Source of the DNA: CAWBJP01 sp044867425
GTDB lineage: Bacteria; Actinomycetota; Acidimicrobiia; IMCC26256; BP-133
Length of the DNA: 64,000 bases
NCBI GenBank assembly: GCA_044867425.1
Contig: JBIOUX010000163.1
Span: forward strand, 14,945 to 78,944
Direction: 5' to 3'
In this document: positions 41,284 through 54,970 of the stretch, piece after piece
Numbering within the stretch: position 1 is the first letter of the stretch
Layout: each line of letters begins with the position of its first letter
Notes under the pieces: generated by a model
What the model was told of the DNA's origin: nothing
The model's input: only the letters and a program-made list of their open reading frames with translations
Database searches by the model: none
Translations under genes and position numbers: made by a program

Positions 41284-43818
41284 TCAGGCCCAGGCGACGC
41301 AGCCCAGCTCGGCAAAGGTCGTGAGATCGGGGTGGGAGGGGACCACCCGGACGGCGAATCCGTAGCGGCCGGCCTGGTCGCAGGCGAAGGACCCGGCGTA
41401 GCGGCGGGCGGAAGGCTCCGAGCTGTCGTCCAGACCGATGAGCTCCATGGTCACGGTGTGGAGCGGAACGAGCTCCTCGTTGGCGCCCACGGGGCCGTGG
41501 ATGAGCTGGACCTCGACGTCGCTCTCGTCCAGGGCGCCCAACGCCACCACCGCCTCGACCTTCTTCATCGAACCCAGATCGGCCAGCGCCGACTCGCTCT
41601 CGACGGCGTGGACCTTGACGCCCGCCCAACCCTTCGCCACCCGCTGCTTCCAGGCGGCCAGATCCCGGGCCCGGGCCCCTTTGTCCCGGGTCATCACGTC
41701 GGCCCGGGCGGCGGCCGGCTCGTACATCTGCTCCACGTAGTCCTGCACCATGCGGGAGGCACTGACCCGCGCCCCCAGTGAGCGCAGCGACGACTTCACC
41801 TTGCGTACCCAGCCGCGGGGCAGCGGGCCGTAGCGCTCGTAGTAGAGCGGGACGATCTGCCGTTCGAGCAGGTCGAAGAGGCTGGCCGCTTCCACTTCGT
41901 CCCGCCGGACGGGGTCGTCGTAGGTCTCCGCCGAGGAGATGGCCCAGCCATTGTCCCCGTCGAACATCTCGTCCCACCAACCGTCGAGGATGGAGCAGTT
42001 GAGGGCGCCGTTGATGGCTGCCTTCATCCCCGAGGTGCCGCACGCCTCCAGGGGGCGCCGGGGGGTGTTCACCCACACGTCGGCCCCCTGGTACAGGTGG
42101 CGGGCGACGATGATGTCGTAGTCCTCCACGAAGGCCATCCGGTGCCGGACCTCCGGGTCCCGGGAGAACTGGACGATCTGGCGGATCATCTCCTTGCCGA
42201 TGTCGTCGGCGGGGTGGGCCTTCCCGGCGAAGACGAGCTGGACCGGCCGCTCGTTGTTGGTGAGCAGGGCCTTGAGCCGCTCGGGTTGGGAGAGCAGGAG
42301 CGTGGCCCGCTTGTAGGCGGCGAAACGCCGGGCGAAGCCGATGGTGAGGACCCGGGGGTCGAGGACCTCGCCCGTCCAGGCCACGTCGGACTCGCTGATG
42401 CCCTTGGACAGGGCACCCTCCCGCAGGCGCTGGCGGACGAAGGCCACCAGCCGGGCCCGGCCCTGGTCCCGGACCCGCCACACCTCGTCGTCGTGGGCGT
42501 CCTCGATCCGGGCCCAGCGGGTCTCGTCGGCTTCGGGCCACTCGGGCAGCACGTAGCGGTTCAACAGCTCGTCCATCTCGGGCGACACCCAGGTGCGGGC
42601 GTGGACCCCGTTGGTGACGGCCACGATGGGGGACTCGGCGTCCGGGACCCCGGCCCACAGCCCCGCGAACATCCGGCGGGACACGGTGGCGTGCAGCTTG
42701 GAGACGCCGTTGGACATGGACGCCAGGCGCAGGCCCATCACCGCCATGTTGAAGGGCGCGTCGGGACCGGACCCCGGCTCCTGGCCCAGGGCCATGAGCT
42801 CGGCGAAAGGAACCTTGCACTCCTCGGCGAAGCGCTTGAAGTAGCGCTCCATCATCTCCTTGGGGAACCTGTCGATCCCGGCGGGGACGGGAGTGTGGGT
42901 GGTGAAGATGGTGCCCGACCGCACCGCTTCCACGGCCTCGGCGAACCGGAGGCCCTGGGTGGCCACCAGCTGGCGGATCCGCTCGAGCCCGAGGAACCCG
43001 GCGTGGCCTTCGTTGGTGTGGAAGATCTGGGGCTCCTCCCCCGCCGCCTGCAAGGCCCGCACCCCGCCGATGCCGAGCAGGATCTCCTGGCGGATCCGGT
43101 GCTCGGCGTCTCCGGCGTAGAGACGGTCGGTGACCGCCCGGCCCGCCTCGTCGTTCTCCTCCACGTCGGCGTCGAGCAGGTACAGGGGCACCCGACCGAC
43201 CTGAGCCCGCCACACCTGGGTCACCAGCGGCGTGCTGGCCATGTCGAGCGTGATCCGGGCCCCCTCCACCAGGTTGAGCGCCATGGCATGGGGATCGAGC
43301 AGAGGGTAGCGCTCCTGCTGCCAGCCGTCGGCGTTGAGCTCCTGACGGAAGTAGCCCTGCTTGTAGAACAGGCTGACGCCGATCAGGGGCAGGCCCAGCC
43401 CGCTGGCCGCCTTGAGGTGGTCGCCGGCCAGCACGCCGAGTCCACCCGAGTACTGCGGAAGGGCCTCGGTGATGCCGAACTCGGGCGAGAAGTAGGCCAC
43501 GGAGCGCAGCGGGGTGCCGTCGCGGCCCTGGAACCACCGGGGACCGGAGACGTAGCGGATGAGTTCCTCGTGGACCTCGACCATGAAGGCCATGAACCCC
43601 GGATCGGCGGCCATGGCCTCCAGCCGCTCCCGGCGCACCAGCCCCAGCAGGCGCACCGGGTCGTGACCCGACGCCTCCCACCAATCGGGGTCCAGCCACC
43701 GGAACAGGTCGCGGGAACGCTCGTCCCAGGCCCAGCGCAGGTTGTAGGCCAGGGCGTGAAGGGGGGCCAGCGGCTCGGGAAGCCGGGCCCGGACGGTGAA
43801 ACTACGCAGTGCCCTCAT
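41284..43818 (-). CDS. glgP: alpha-glucan (glycogen) phosphorylase
   Basis: 844 residues of the actinobacterial TIGR02094 type with the N-terminal DUF3417 segment (LAYNLRWAWDERSRDLFRWL). PLP-binding Lys in the EACGTSGMKAAINGALN block and the phosphate-side GVSLFYKQGYF are seen. Releases glucose 1-phosphate from glucan, feeding zwf. It starts at ATG 43818, with a TAGCGT hexamer nine bases upstream, and is divergent from the coiled-coil gene. It is the only enzyme of the island on the minus strand. Confidence 0.95.
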   Translation of the reverse strand: MRALRSFTVRARLPEPLAPLHALAYNLRWAWDERSRDLFRWLDPDWWEASGHDPVRLLGLVRRERLEAMAADPGFMAFMVEVHEELIRYVSGPRWFQGRDGTPLRSVAYFSPEFGITEALPQYSGGLGVLAGDHLKAASGLGLPLIGVSLFYKQGYFRQELNADGWQQERYPLLDPHAMALNLVEGARITLDMASTPLVTQVWRAQVGRVPLYLLDADVEENDEAGRAVTDRLYAGDAEHRIRQEILLGIGGVRALQAAGEEPQIFHTNEGHAGFLGLERIRQLVATQGLRFAEAVEAVRSGTIFTTHTPVPAGIDRFPKEMMERYFKRFAEECKVPFAELMALGQEPGSGPDAPFNMAVMGLRLASMSNGVSKLHATVSRRMFAGLWAGVPDAESPIVAVTNGVHARTWVSPEMDELLNRYVLPEWPEADETRWARIEDAHDDEVWRVRDQGRARLVAFVRQRLREGALSKGISESDVAWTGEVLDPRVLTIGFARRFAAYKRATLLLSQPERLKALLTNNERPVQLVFAGKAHPADDIGKEMIRQIVQFSRDPEVRHRMAFVEDYDIIVARHLYQGADVWVNTPRRPLEACGTSGMKAAINGALNCSILDGWWDEMFDGDNGWAISSAETYDDPVRRDEVEAASLFDLLERQIVPLYYERYGPLPRGWVRKVKSSLRSLGARVSASRMVQDYVEQMYEPAAARADVMTRDKGARARDLAAWKQRVAKGWAGVKVHAVESESALADLGSMKKVEAVVALGALDESDVEVQLIHGPVGANEELVPLHTVTMELIGLDDSSEPSARRYAGSFACDQAGRYGFAVRVVPSHPDLTTFAELGCVAWA

Positions 43819-43827
43819 CGGCTCGAA

Positions 43828-43833
43828 ACGCTA
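43828..43833 (-). promoter_or_regulatory. -10-like hexamer TAGCGT of glgP
   Basis: Minus strand, nine bases before ATG 43818; the surrounding TTAGCGTTTCGAGCCG closely matches the nagA promoter. Confidence 0.4.
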
Positions 43834-44025
43834 ACGCGTCCTTGGTGCCCGGTCGGTCGGGGAGCCCGGTCGCAATTCCTGGCGTTTGTCCGAATTGCCG
43901 GGAAGGAGCAGGAATGTCGCTTTGGGGTGGCGAACTACCTACCTGTCCTCGGTCGCACTGGCGCTGACAACCGCGTCGGTGGGGGGGCGACCGAGGGAAC
44001 TGCGCCAGCAGTCGGGGGAGGATGC

Positions 44026-44985
44026 ATGGCACCAGAAATGATGACGGTGAACGACGCCCTGTGGCAGATCGCCGAGTTGGCGTCACGCAGTTCCGACCCA
44101 AAGTGGCGGGGTGACCGCACACGGGCGATGCACGATCTCGAGGCCGCCATCTCTGAGATCGTCACCCGCATGAACGACTGCGCCGCCGGGCTGGAAGAGG
44201 CCCGGGCGGCGGCTGAAGAGGCCGGGGCGCAGGCTCGGGCGGCTCGCGGCGATGCCGACCGCGAGCGCGCCCGGGCCACTCATTGGGAAGCGAAGGCCAA
44301 CGAGGCTCAGGCGGCCCTGGCCACCTATCAGGCCCAGGTCGAGGCGGCCACCGCCGACCGGGACGACGACCTGCGGACGCTCCGGCGGACCCACCAGGAA
44401 CTCTCTGTCTGCCGGGCCGCTCTGGCCGGTGCCGAGGCCGAGCGGGACGAGGCTCGCTCGGCGCTGGCCGCCGCCCAGACCGCCCTGGCCACCGCGCGAG
44501 CCGCCCAGGCCACCGCCCGGGCCGAAACGGTAGCGGCGGAGGCCAGGCGGTTGGCGGCTCAAAAGGCCCAGCGGGCGGCCGAATCCGAACGCGACGCCGC
44601 CGTGGGGGTCATGGAACGCCGGCCACCGGTGGCCGAGATCGAGATCGACGTCCGGACCCCCGAGGACTTCCGCTCCGTTTCGGAGGGTGGCGGGGGTCCG
44701 GATGCGGACGGCCCCGCACCGGCACCGGCCGCGTCCACGCCGCGGCTCCTGCATGTGGCCGCCACGCTGGGGCACCTCCTGCCCGACAACCTGGACGGGC
44801 TGCTCGTGCCCGGCGCCCGGGTGGTCCGCCGGGAGGGCCGCCTGGCCGCTCTGGTGGCCCTCCCCGGTGGGGCTTCGCCGTGGGGCGCCGAGAGCACCGC
44901 CCGCCTCGAGGAGCAGCAGGCCGAGATGCTGCGGACGCAGGGATTCCGGGTCGAATGGTCGCAGGGGGACCGCCTGGCCTCGTAG
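44026..44985 (+). CDS. cytoplasmic coiled-coil protein of unknown function
   Basis: 319 residues; ATG with GGGGAGG upstream. A helical start (MMTVNDALWQIAEL), then a long Ala/Arg/Glu/Gln-rich coiled coil (about 45-200), a Gly/Pro/Ala linker (about 220-240) and a small globular end (LLHVAATLGHLLPDNLDGLL and FRVEW). No signal peptide. It lies between glgP (divergent) and glgE and could scaffold or localise glucan enzymes, but nothing in the sequence proves this. Confidence 0.78.
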   Translation: MAPEMMTVNDALWQIAELASRSSDPKWRGDRTRAMHDLEAAISEIVTRMNDCAAGLEEARAAAEEAGAQARAARGDADRERARATHWEAKANEAQAALATYQAQVEAATADRDDDLRTLRRTHQELSVCRAALAGAEAERDEARSALAAAQTALATARAAQATARAETVAAEARRLAAQKAQRAAESERDAAVGVMERRPPVAEIEIDVRTPEDFRSVSEGGGGPDADGPAPAPAASTPRLLHVAATLGHLLPDNLDGLLVPGARVVRREGRLAALVALPGGASPWGAESTARLEEQQAEMLRTQGFRVEWSQGDRLAS

Positions 44986-45047
44986 GGCCGACCGGCGGCG
45001 GAACCGCAGGTCACCGCCAGCGCTGTTTTCACCTTCGCCAGGGGTGG

Positions 45048-45053
45048 TAGACC
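45048..45053 (+). promoter_or_regulatory. -10-like hexamer TAGACC of glgE
   Basis: Ends eight bases before GTG 45062 with no ribosome binding site; probable leaderless promoter of the glgE-treS-mak-glgB operon. Confidence 0.35.
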
Positions 45054-45061
45054 TCTAACCC

Positions 45062-47032
<1,971 letters not shown>

Positions 47033-47062
47033 CGTGACCGGGGGTAAAGGGATGTCCCCCAC

Positions 47063-48717
<1,655 letters not shown>

Positions 48718-48721
<4 letters not shown>

Positions 48722-50055
48722 TCTCCCCCACCGCACTGGCCCCCCGCCTCGCCGACCACCTCCCCAGGCAGCGATGGTTCGGGGCCAAGGACCGCGCCAT
48801 CGACCTCGTCCGGGTCACCGGCGGAGAGATGCTGGTGGAGGGCTGGCCCGCCCTGTACCGGGTGGAGGCCGAGGTAACGATACTGGGGACACCCCAGACC
48901 CCGGGTGGCGGCGACGACACCGCCCGCTACCAACTGATGCTCGGTCTGCGACCGACGGGCGAGACCTGTGACTTCCTGAGCGGCCACGAACATGCCGTGC
49001 TGGGCGAGTTCGAGACCGACAACGGTCACGCCATCGTCTATGACGCCCTGCTCGACCCGGAGCTGGCCATCACCCTGCTCTCCCGGGTCGTGCCCCACCT
49101 GCAGGCCGAGCACGTTCGGCCGGTGGGCACCGAGCAGTCCAACACCTCGCTGGTCTATGACGACGCCGTCATCCTCAAGGTCTTCCGCCGCCTGGCCGAG
49201 GGCCGCAACCCCGAGGTGGAGGTCACCGAGGCCCTGGCCGAGGTCGGGTTCACCCATGTGGCCGAGCCCCTGGGCGCCTGGCACCAGGACGGCCGGGACC
49301 TGGCCTTCGCCCAGCGCTTCCTGGCCGGCGCCACCGAGGGATGGGCCATGGCCCTCACCTCGCTGCGCGACCTCTACGCCGACCCCTTGGACCCGGCCGA
49401 GGCCGGTGGCGACTTCGGAGCCGAATCCCACCGCCTCGGTGAAGTCACCGCCGACCTGCACGCGGCCATGGCCCAGGCCTTCGGCCGCGGCCCGGGAAAC
49501 GCCGACGAGTGGGCCGACCTCATGGAGGAGCAGATCAAGCGGGTCCTCTCCGGAGACGTGGCCGAGGGTGCCCGCCGTCTCGTTTCCCGTCTGCGGGAGC
49601 TGGACGACGCCGGCCCCGCCATCCGCGTGCACGGCGACTACCACCTCGGCCAGGTGATGCGCACCGACACGGGCTGGTACGTCCTCGACTTCGAGGGGGA
49701 GCCGGCCCGGCCGCTGGCCGAGCGGACCCGGCCCACGTCGCCCCTGAAGGACGTGGCCGGCATGCTGCGGTCCTTCGGCTACGCCCCGGAGGTGGCCATG
49801 GCTACGCAGGAGGACAACGTCACCCCCCTGGCCCGGGCCTGGGAGGCCCGCAACCGGGCCTCGTTCCTGGAGGGCTACCTCACCCGGGCGGCGGAGGCGG
49901 ACCTGCTGCCGCGCGATCCCGCCGCCCGCTCCGCCGTGCTCGCCGCCTTCGAGCTGGACAAGGCGGTCTACGAGGTGGCCTACGAGCAGGCCCATCGGCC
50001 GGACTGGGCGGAGATCCCCACCCGGGCGGTGGCGCAGCTGGTGGGGACGGCATGA
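48718..50055 (+). CDS. mak: maltokinase (Pep2/Mak type)
   Basis: 445 residues. N-terminal cap (RQRWFGAKDR, the conserved Mak signature), an ATP-binding fold like aminoglycoside kinases, and the catalytic HGDYHLGQVM with Asp in VLDFEGEP. Phosphorylates maltose to maltose 1-phosphate. ATGA overlap with treS and with glgB gives a tightly coupled block. Contains one copy of the 21-bp dispersed repeat (48885-48905), coding GTPQTPG in the cap domain, where relatives have no such stretch. Confidence 0.95.
48885..48905 (+). repeat. copy of the dispersed 21-bp repeat, in mak
   Basis: GGGGACACCCC, AGA, CCCCGGG; in frame, coding GTPQTPG (residues about 57-63). Confidence 0.8.
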
Positions 50056-52274
50056 TGGCCACCCCGCCCGATCCCACCACCGGACGCGCCAAGGCCGACG
50101 TCGTCGCCGAGGAGGTCAGCCTGCTCCTCACCGGCGCCCACGGCGATCCCCACCACGTCCTCGGCCTCCATCCCGAGACGGATGCCACCGTCATCCGGGC
50201 CTACCGTCCCGAGGCCGAGGCCATGACGGTGGTCCTTCCCGGCGGGGAGCGCTTCGAGATGTCCCAGCGCTACGCCCCCGGCCTGTTCCAGGCCCGGCTG
50301 CCGGCCGCGGTGGAGGACTACCGGCTCGAGATCCGCTACCCCGACGGCGCCACCTTCACCGTCGACGACCCCTACCGCTTCTGGCCCACCCTGGGTGAGC
50401 TCGACCTGCACCTGCTCGGCGAGGGCCGCCACGAGGCGTTGTGGTGCAACATGGGCGCCCGCATGCGCACCCACCAGGGGGTCCGGGGCGCCAGCTTCGC
50501 GGTGTGGGCCCCCAACGCCAGCGGGGCCCGGGTCGTGGGCGACTTCAACTCCTGGGACGGCCGGCTGCATCCCATGCGCCGCCTCGGTTCCTCGGGCATC
50601 TGGGAGCTGTTCCTCCCGGAGGTGGAGCCGGGAGCCCGCTACAAGTTCGAGTTCGTCGACGCCAACGGTCACCTCCGCCTCAAAGCCGACCCCTACGCCA
50701 TCGCCACCGAGGTGCCACCGGGCACGGCCAGCGTCGTGTTCGAATCCCGCTACGTCTGGGACGACAACGATTGGCTCGACCGCCGCAAGCGGACGAACCA
50801 CCTCGAAGCCCCCATGGCCATCTACGAGTGTCATCTCGGGTCATGGAAGACCGTGCCCGAGGAGGACAGCCGGCCCCTGTCCTACCGGGAGCTGGCCACC
50901 CAGCTGCCCGACTTCCTGGCCGACCACGGCTACACCCACGTGGAGTTCCTGCCCGTGGCCGAGCATCCCTTCGGCGGTTCATGGGGCTACCAGGTGTCCG
51001 CCTACTACGCCCCCACCGCCCGCTTCGGCACCCCGGACGACTTCCGCTTCCTGGTCGACCGCCTCCATCAGGCCGGCATCGGCGTGATCGTGGACTGGGT
51101 GCCGGCCCACTTCCCCAAGGACGACTTCGCCCTGGCCCGCTTCGACGGCACCGCCCTCTACGAGCATGAGGACCCCCGGCAGGGCGAGCACCCCGACTGG
51201 GGCACGCTGGTGTTCAACTTCGGCCGCAACGAGGTGCGCAACTTCCTGCTGGCCAACGCCCTCTTCTGGGTGGACGAGTTCCACGTGGACGGGCTGCGGG
51301 TCGACGCCGTGGCCTCCATGCTCTACCTCGACTACTCGCGGGAAGAGGGCCAGTGGATCCCCAACGAGTTCGGCGGCCGGGAGAACCTGGAGGCGGTCGA
51401 GTTCCTGAAGGAGTTCAACACCGTGGTCCACGGTCGCCACCCCGGCGTGCTCACCATCGCCGAGGAGTCGACGGCGTGGCCGATGGTGTCCCGCCCCACC
51501 TACGTCGGCGGCCTCGGGTTCTCCTTCAAGTGGAACATGGGCTGGATGCACGACACGCTCGACTACTTCCACAGGGAGCCGGTCCACCGCCGCCACCACC
51601 ACCACCAGCTCACCTTCGGGATGCTCTACGCCTTCACGGAGAACTTCGTGCTGCCGCTCAGCCACGACGAGGTGGTGCACGGCAAGGGCTCGCTGCTGGA
51701 CAAGATGCCCGGGGACCGCTGGCAGCAGCTGGCCAACCTCCGGGCTCTGCTGGCGTGGATGTGGGCCCATCCGGGCAAGAAGCTGCTCTTCCAGGGGGCC
51801 GAGGTGGCCCAGGACCGGGAATGGAGCCATGACCGCTCGGTCGACTGGCACCTCCTCGAGCACCCCAGCCACCGGGGCGTGGACAGCCTGCTGCGGACCC
51901 TGAACCTGCTCTACAAGGACCGCCCGGCCCTCTGGGAGCGGGACTTCGAGTGGACCGGGTTCCGCTGGATCGACGCCAACGACACCGATCAGAACGTCCT
52001 GTCCTTCCTGCGCTTCCCGGCCGACGCCGAGACGGGAACGCCCCTGGCCTGCGTGGCCAACCTGTCCCCCGTCGTCCGCCACGGCTATCGGGTCGGCCTG
52101 CCCCGGGGCGGGACGTGGCGGGAGGTGCTCAACACCGACGCCCCCATCTTCTGGGGCAGCGGCGTCGTCAGCGGCGCCGTCGCGGCCGACGGCGGGCCGT
52201 TCCACGGCCTGGACCACTCGGCCAGCCTCACCTTGCCGCCCCTCGGGGTCATCTGGCTCGAACCGGAGAGCTAG
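50052..52274 (+). CDS. glgB: 1,4-alpha-glucan branching enzyme
   Basis: 740 residues from ATG 50052, which overlaps the mak stop (ATGA). CBM48 repeated at the N-terminus (HHVLGLHPE, then FAVWAPNASGARVVGDFNSW), GH13_9 catalytic domain with HVDGLRVDAVASMLYLDY (nucleophile Asp), LTIAEESTAWP (acid Glu) and LSHDEVVHGKGSLL. Adds alpha-1,6 branches to the GlgE product. Last gene of the coupled operon, followed by two hairpins. Confidence 0.96.
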   Translation: MMATPPDPTTGRAKADVVAEEVSLLLTGAHGDPHHVLGLHPETDATVIRAYRPEAEAMTVVLPGGERFEMSQRYAPGLFQARLPAAVEDYRLEIRYPDGATFTVDDPYRFWPTLGELDLHLLGEGRHEALWCNMGARMRTHQGVRGASFAVWAPNASGARVVGDFNSWDGRLHPMRRLGSSGIWELFLPEVEPGARYKFEFVDANGHLRLKADPYAIATEVPPGTASVVFESRYVWDDNDWLDRRKRTNHLEAPMAIYECHLGSWKTVPEEDSRPLSYRELATQLPDFLADHGYTHVEFLPVAEHPFGGSWGYQVSAYYAPTARFGTPDDFRFLVDRLHQAGIGVIVDWVPAHFPKDDFALARFDGTALYEHEDPRQGEHPDWGTLVFNFGRNEVRNFLLANALFWVDEFHVDGLRVDAVASMLYLDYSREEGQWIPNEFGGRENLEAVEFLKEFNTVVHGRHPGVLTIAEESTAWPMVSRPTYVGGLGFSFKWNMGWMHDTLDYFHREPVHRRHHHHQLTFGMLYAFTENFVLPLSHDEVVHGKGSLLDKMPGDRWQQLANLRALLAWMWAHPGKKLLFQGAEVAQDREWSHDRSVDWHLLEHPSHRGVDSLLRTLNLLYKDRPALWERDFEWTGFRWIDANDTDQNVLSFLRFPADAETGTPLACVANLSPVVRHGYRVGLPRGGTWREVLNTDAPIFWGSGVVSGAVAADGGPFHGLDHSASLTLPPLGVIWLEPES

Positions 52275-52339
52275 GGCCGGCCAAAGGCAACCACGCAGGG
52301 AAGGGGCGGGTGGCCTGAGCCGCGGTCCCGTATCAGTCC

Positions 52340-52379
52340 GGCGTTCTTCTGCAACGGACGTTCGTTACGCAAGAACGCC
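52340..52379. terminator. hairpin 1 after glgB
   Basis: GGCGTTCTTCTGCAAC, 8 bases, GTTACGCAAGAACGCC: 9 bp perfectly paired outer stem, mismatched inner part. Located 66 bases after the glgB stop. Confidence 0.55.
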
Positions 52380-52412
52380 AGAAATTTGGGGGCACCTGGT
52401 GTTCCGCTCTCC

Positions 52413-52451
52413 GGCGTTCTTCAGCAACAGACGGCGTTGCGCAGGAACGCC
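52413..52451. terminator. hairpin 2 after glgB, related to hairpin 1
   Basis: GGCGTTCTTCAGCAAC, 7 bases, GTTGCGCAGGAACGCC. Shares the GGCGTTCTT and GAACGCC arms with hairpin 1, so the two are copies of one element. Confidence 0.55.
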
Positions 52452-52527
52452 AGAAGGACCGGCGTGACCTGCCCCCCAGCCCCCCTTCCATGCGTCTTTT
52501 GCCGCCGAGGGTTCGGCCTACGCCCGC

Positions 52528-52533
52528 TACCCT
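52528..52533 (+). promoter_or_regulatory. -10-like hexamer TACCCT of the DUF3536 gene
   Basis: Ends seven bases before GTG 52541, identical in sequence and spacing to the site before 5853; used here to choose the start. Confidence 0.45.
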
Positions 52534-52540
52534 CGACTGC

Positions 52541-54970
52541 GTGAAGGAAGCGGGACCCCGGCCGCAGAACCCTCGCAGGGTGACCTCCACCACCCTGGCC
52601 GTCCACGCCCACTTCTACCAGCCACCCCGGGAGAACCCCTGGACCGAGGAGGTCCAGCGCGAGCCGTCGGCGGCGCCCTTCCACGACTGGAACGCCCGGA
52701 TCGCGGCGGAGTCCTACCGGCCCAATGCCTTCGCCCGCATCGTGGACGGCGAGGGGCGGCTGCTGTCCATCGTCAACAACTACGAGCACCTCTCCTTCAA
52801 CGTGGGGCCCACCCTGATGTCGTGGCTGGAACGCCACCAGCCGGCGGTCTACGCCCGCATCCTCGAGGCCGCCCAGGCCGGCGGTGGGGCCATCGCCCAG
52901 GCCTGGAACCACATGATCCTCCCCCTGGCCAGCGAGCGCGACGTCCGCACCCAGGTGCGGTGGGGCCTGGCCGACTTCCGGCACCGCTTCGGCTCGGAGG
53001 CGCCGGGCATGTGGCTGCCGGAGACGGCCGTCAACGACGACGTGCTCCGCATCCTGGCCGAGGAGGGGGTGGGCTTCACCATCCTCGCCCCGGGACAGGC
53101 CCGGGCCGTCCGCCCGCTGTCGGCCCGGGGGCACTGGCGGGACGTAGACAGCGCCACCCTCGACACCCGCACGCCCTACCGCTGGCTGGATCCGGCGGGT
53201 GACGGGCGGGGCGTGGACATCGTCTTCTACGACGGGCCCCTGTCCCATGACCTTGCCTTCTCCGACCTCCCCAGCGAGGTGCTGGTCGACCGGGCCATCG
53301 CCAGCGGCGGCCGGCGGGGTGGGCTGGTGACGGTCGCCCTCGACGGCGAGACCTTCGGTCATCACCACAAGTGGGCCGAGCGGGGCGTGGCCTACGCCCT
53401 CACCAACGAAGGCCCCCGGCGGGGCCTGGAGGTCGACAACGTGGCCCGGTGGCTCGCCCACCAGCGGCCCCGCCACGAGGTGGCGGTGCGGGAGAGCGCC
53501 TGGTCCTGCGCCCACGGGGTGGGCCGGTGGGCCACCGACTGCGGGTGTGCGACCGGGGGCGAGGAGGGGTCCCACCAGCGATGGCGGGCTCCGCTGCGGG
53601 CGGCGCTCGACCTGCTCCGCGACGCCGGCGCCGAGATCTTCGAACGCCGCGGCGCCGACGTGTTCACCGCCGACCCCTGGGCCGTGCGCGACGCCTACGT
53701 CGACGTCCTCATCGGGGCCCAGAGCCCCGACGACTTCGCCGCCCGCTGGATCCACGGCGACCGCACCATCGCCTTCACCCTCCTCGAAGCCCAGCGCCAG
53801 GCCATGCTCATGTACACCTCCTGCGGCTGGTTCTTCCACGACCTGGCCGGCCTGGAGACCGTCCAGGTGCTGCGCTACGCCGCCCGGGCCATGGACGTGG
53901 TGGCCGAGCTGGGCGAGACGCCCCCGATGGCGGAGTTCCTGGCCACCCTGGAGAAGGCCGAGAGCCACCGCCACGGCGACGGGCGCCAGGTGTGGGAGCG
54001 GCTCGTGCTTCCGGCCCGGGTGGACGCCACCCGGGTGGCCGCCCACCTGGTCCTGGGCGACCTGTTCGGCCTGTCGGAGCCGGGGGACAACCTGGGCTGC
54101 TTCGACATCGAAGCGCTGGGGGGCGGAACGGCGCGGCGTCCCGGATGGACGACCAACGAGCTGGGCCTGGCCTGGAGGCGGGTACGGCTGACCCAGCGCC
54201 GCACGGGCCGGACCGAGGAGCTGGTGGCGGTCGCCCTGCGCCTGGGGGACACCGACGCCGCCGGGGCGGTCCGCCCCGCCGTGTGGCCCAACGACGCCAT
54301 GGCCCTCGACGCCCTGCGCCGGGCCATGGAGTCGGGCATCCCCGACGCCGACCTGGCCGAGCGGCTGTCCCGGGCGCTCGGCATCGACACCGGGCGGGCG
54401 CGGGCCTTTGACACCTCGGCCATGCTTCCCGAGGCGGCCGAGACCCTCCTGGAACGGGTGGCGGCGCAACTGGCCAACCACCTGGCGGCCGCCGCCCGGC
54501 CGTTTCTGGCCGCCGCCCACTGGGCCGGCCTGACCGACCCTGGGGAGGCAGCCGCTCCCGTGGCCGGGTTGCCTCCCGCCCTGCGGGCTCCAGCCGAAGC
54601 GGCGGTGGCCCAGCGTCTGGAGCACCACCTGGAGGCGGGCGAGCTGGCCGAGGCCGTGGCCCTCGCCGCCCGGGCCCGCCAGGTCGGCCTGGCCGTCGAC
54701 CACGCCGCCGGACCGGGACCGGCGGCGGCGGTGGGCCGGACCGTCCTGGAGGCCGTGCGCGCCGCGCTGGCTCAGCCGGGCGAGGCGCCCGGCGCCGCCC
54801 TGGCCGCCCTGCGCCTGGCGGACGTGCTCGGCGTCCACCCGCCGCTGGAAGAGGCCCAGGAGCTCGTCTTCGACGCCCTCCGGGCCGGCGACCGGCCCGA
54901 TCTGGAGCCGCTGGCCGACGCCCTCGGCCTGTCCCCCGACCCCTACAGCGGGGACCGCGTGGTGCGGTAG
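52541..54970 (+). CDS. DUF3536 / glycoside hydrolase family 57-like protein
   Basis: 809 residues from GTG 52541; a GTG at 52580 is an alternative. The N-terminal half has the GH57 barrel signatures: HAHFYQPPRENPW (region 1), WNHMILPLA, MWLPETAVNDDVLRILAEEG (glutamate region) and VALDGETFGHHHKWAE. The C-terminal half is helical (about 430-809) as in DUF3536. Relatives are found in glucan gene clusters, so it is probably an amylase- or branching-type enzyme, but the reaction is unproven. Its end overlaps the convergent next gene by 28 bases. Confidence 0.88.
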   Translation: MKEAGPRPQNPRRVTSTTLAVHAHFYQPPRENPWTEEVQREPSAAPFHDWNARIAAESYRPNAFARIVDGEGRLLSIVNNYEHLSFNVGPTLMSWLERHQPAVYARILEAAQAGGGAIAQAWNHMILPLASERDVRTQVRWGLADFRHRFGSEAPGMWLPETAVNDDVLRILAEEGVGFTILAPGQARAVRPLSARGHWRDVDSATLDTRTPYRWLDPAGDGRGVDIVFYDGPLSHDLAFSDLPSEVLVDRAIASGGRRGGLVTVALDGETFGHHHKWAERGVAYALTNEGPRRGLEVDNVARWLAHQRPRHEVAVRESAWSCAHGVGRWATDCGCATGGEEGSHQRWRAPLRAALDLLRDAGAEIFERRGADVFTADPWAVRDAYVDVLIGAQSPDDFAARWIHGDRTIAFTLLEAQRQAMLMYTSCGWFFHDLAGLETVQVLRYAARAMDVVAELGETPPMAEFLATLEKAESHRHGDGRQVWERLVLPARVDATRVAAHLVLGDLFGLSEPGDNLGCFDIEALGGGTARRPGWTTNELGLAWRRVRLTQRRTGRTEELVAVALRLGDTDAAGAVRPAVWPNDAMALDALRRAMESGIPDADLAERLSRALGIDTGRARAFDTSAMLPEAAETLLERVAAQLANHLAAAARPFLAAAHWAGLTDPGEAAAPVAGLPPALRAPAEAAVAQRLEHHLEAGELAEAVALAARARQVGLAVDHAAGPGPAAAVGRTVLEAVRAALAQPGEAPGAALAALRLADVLGVHPPLEEAQELVFDALRAGDRPDLEPLADALGLSPDPYSGDRVVR

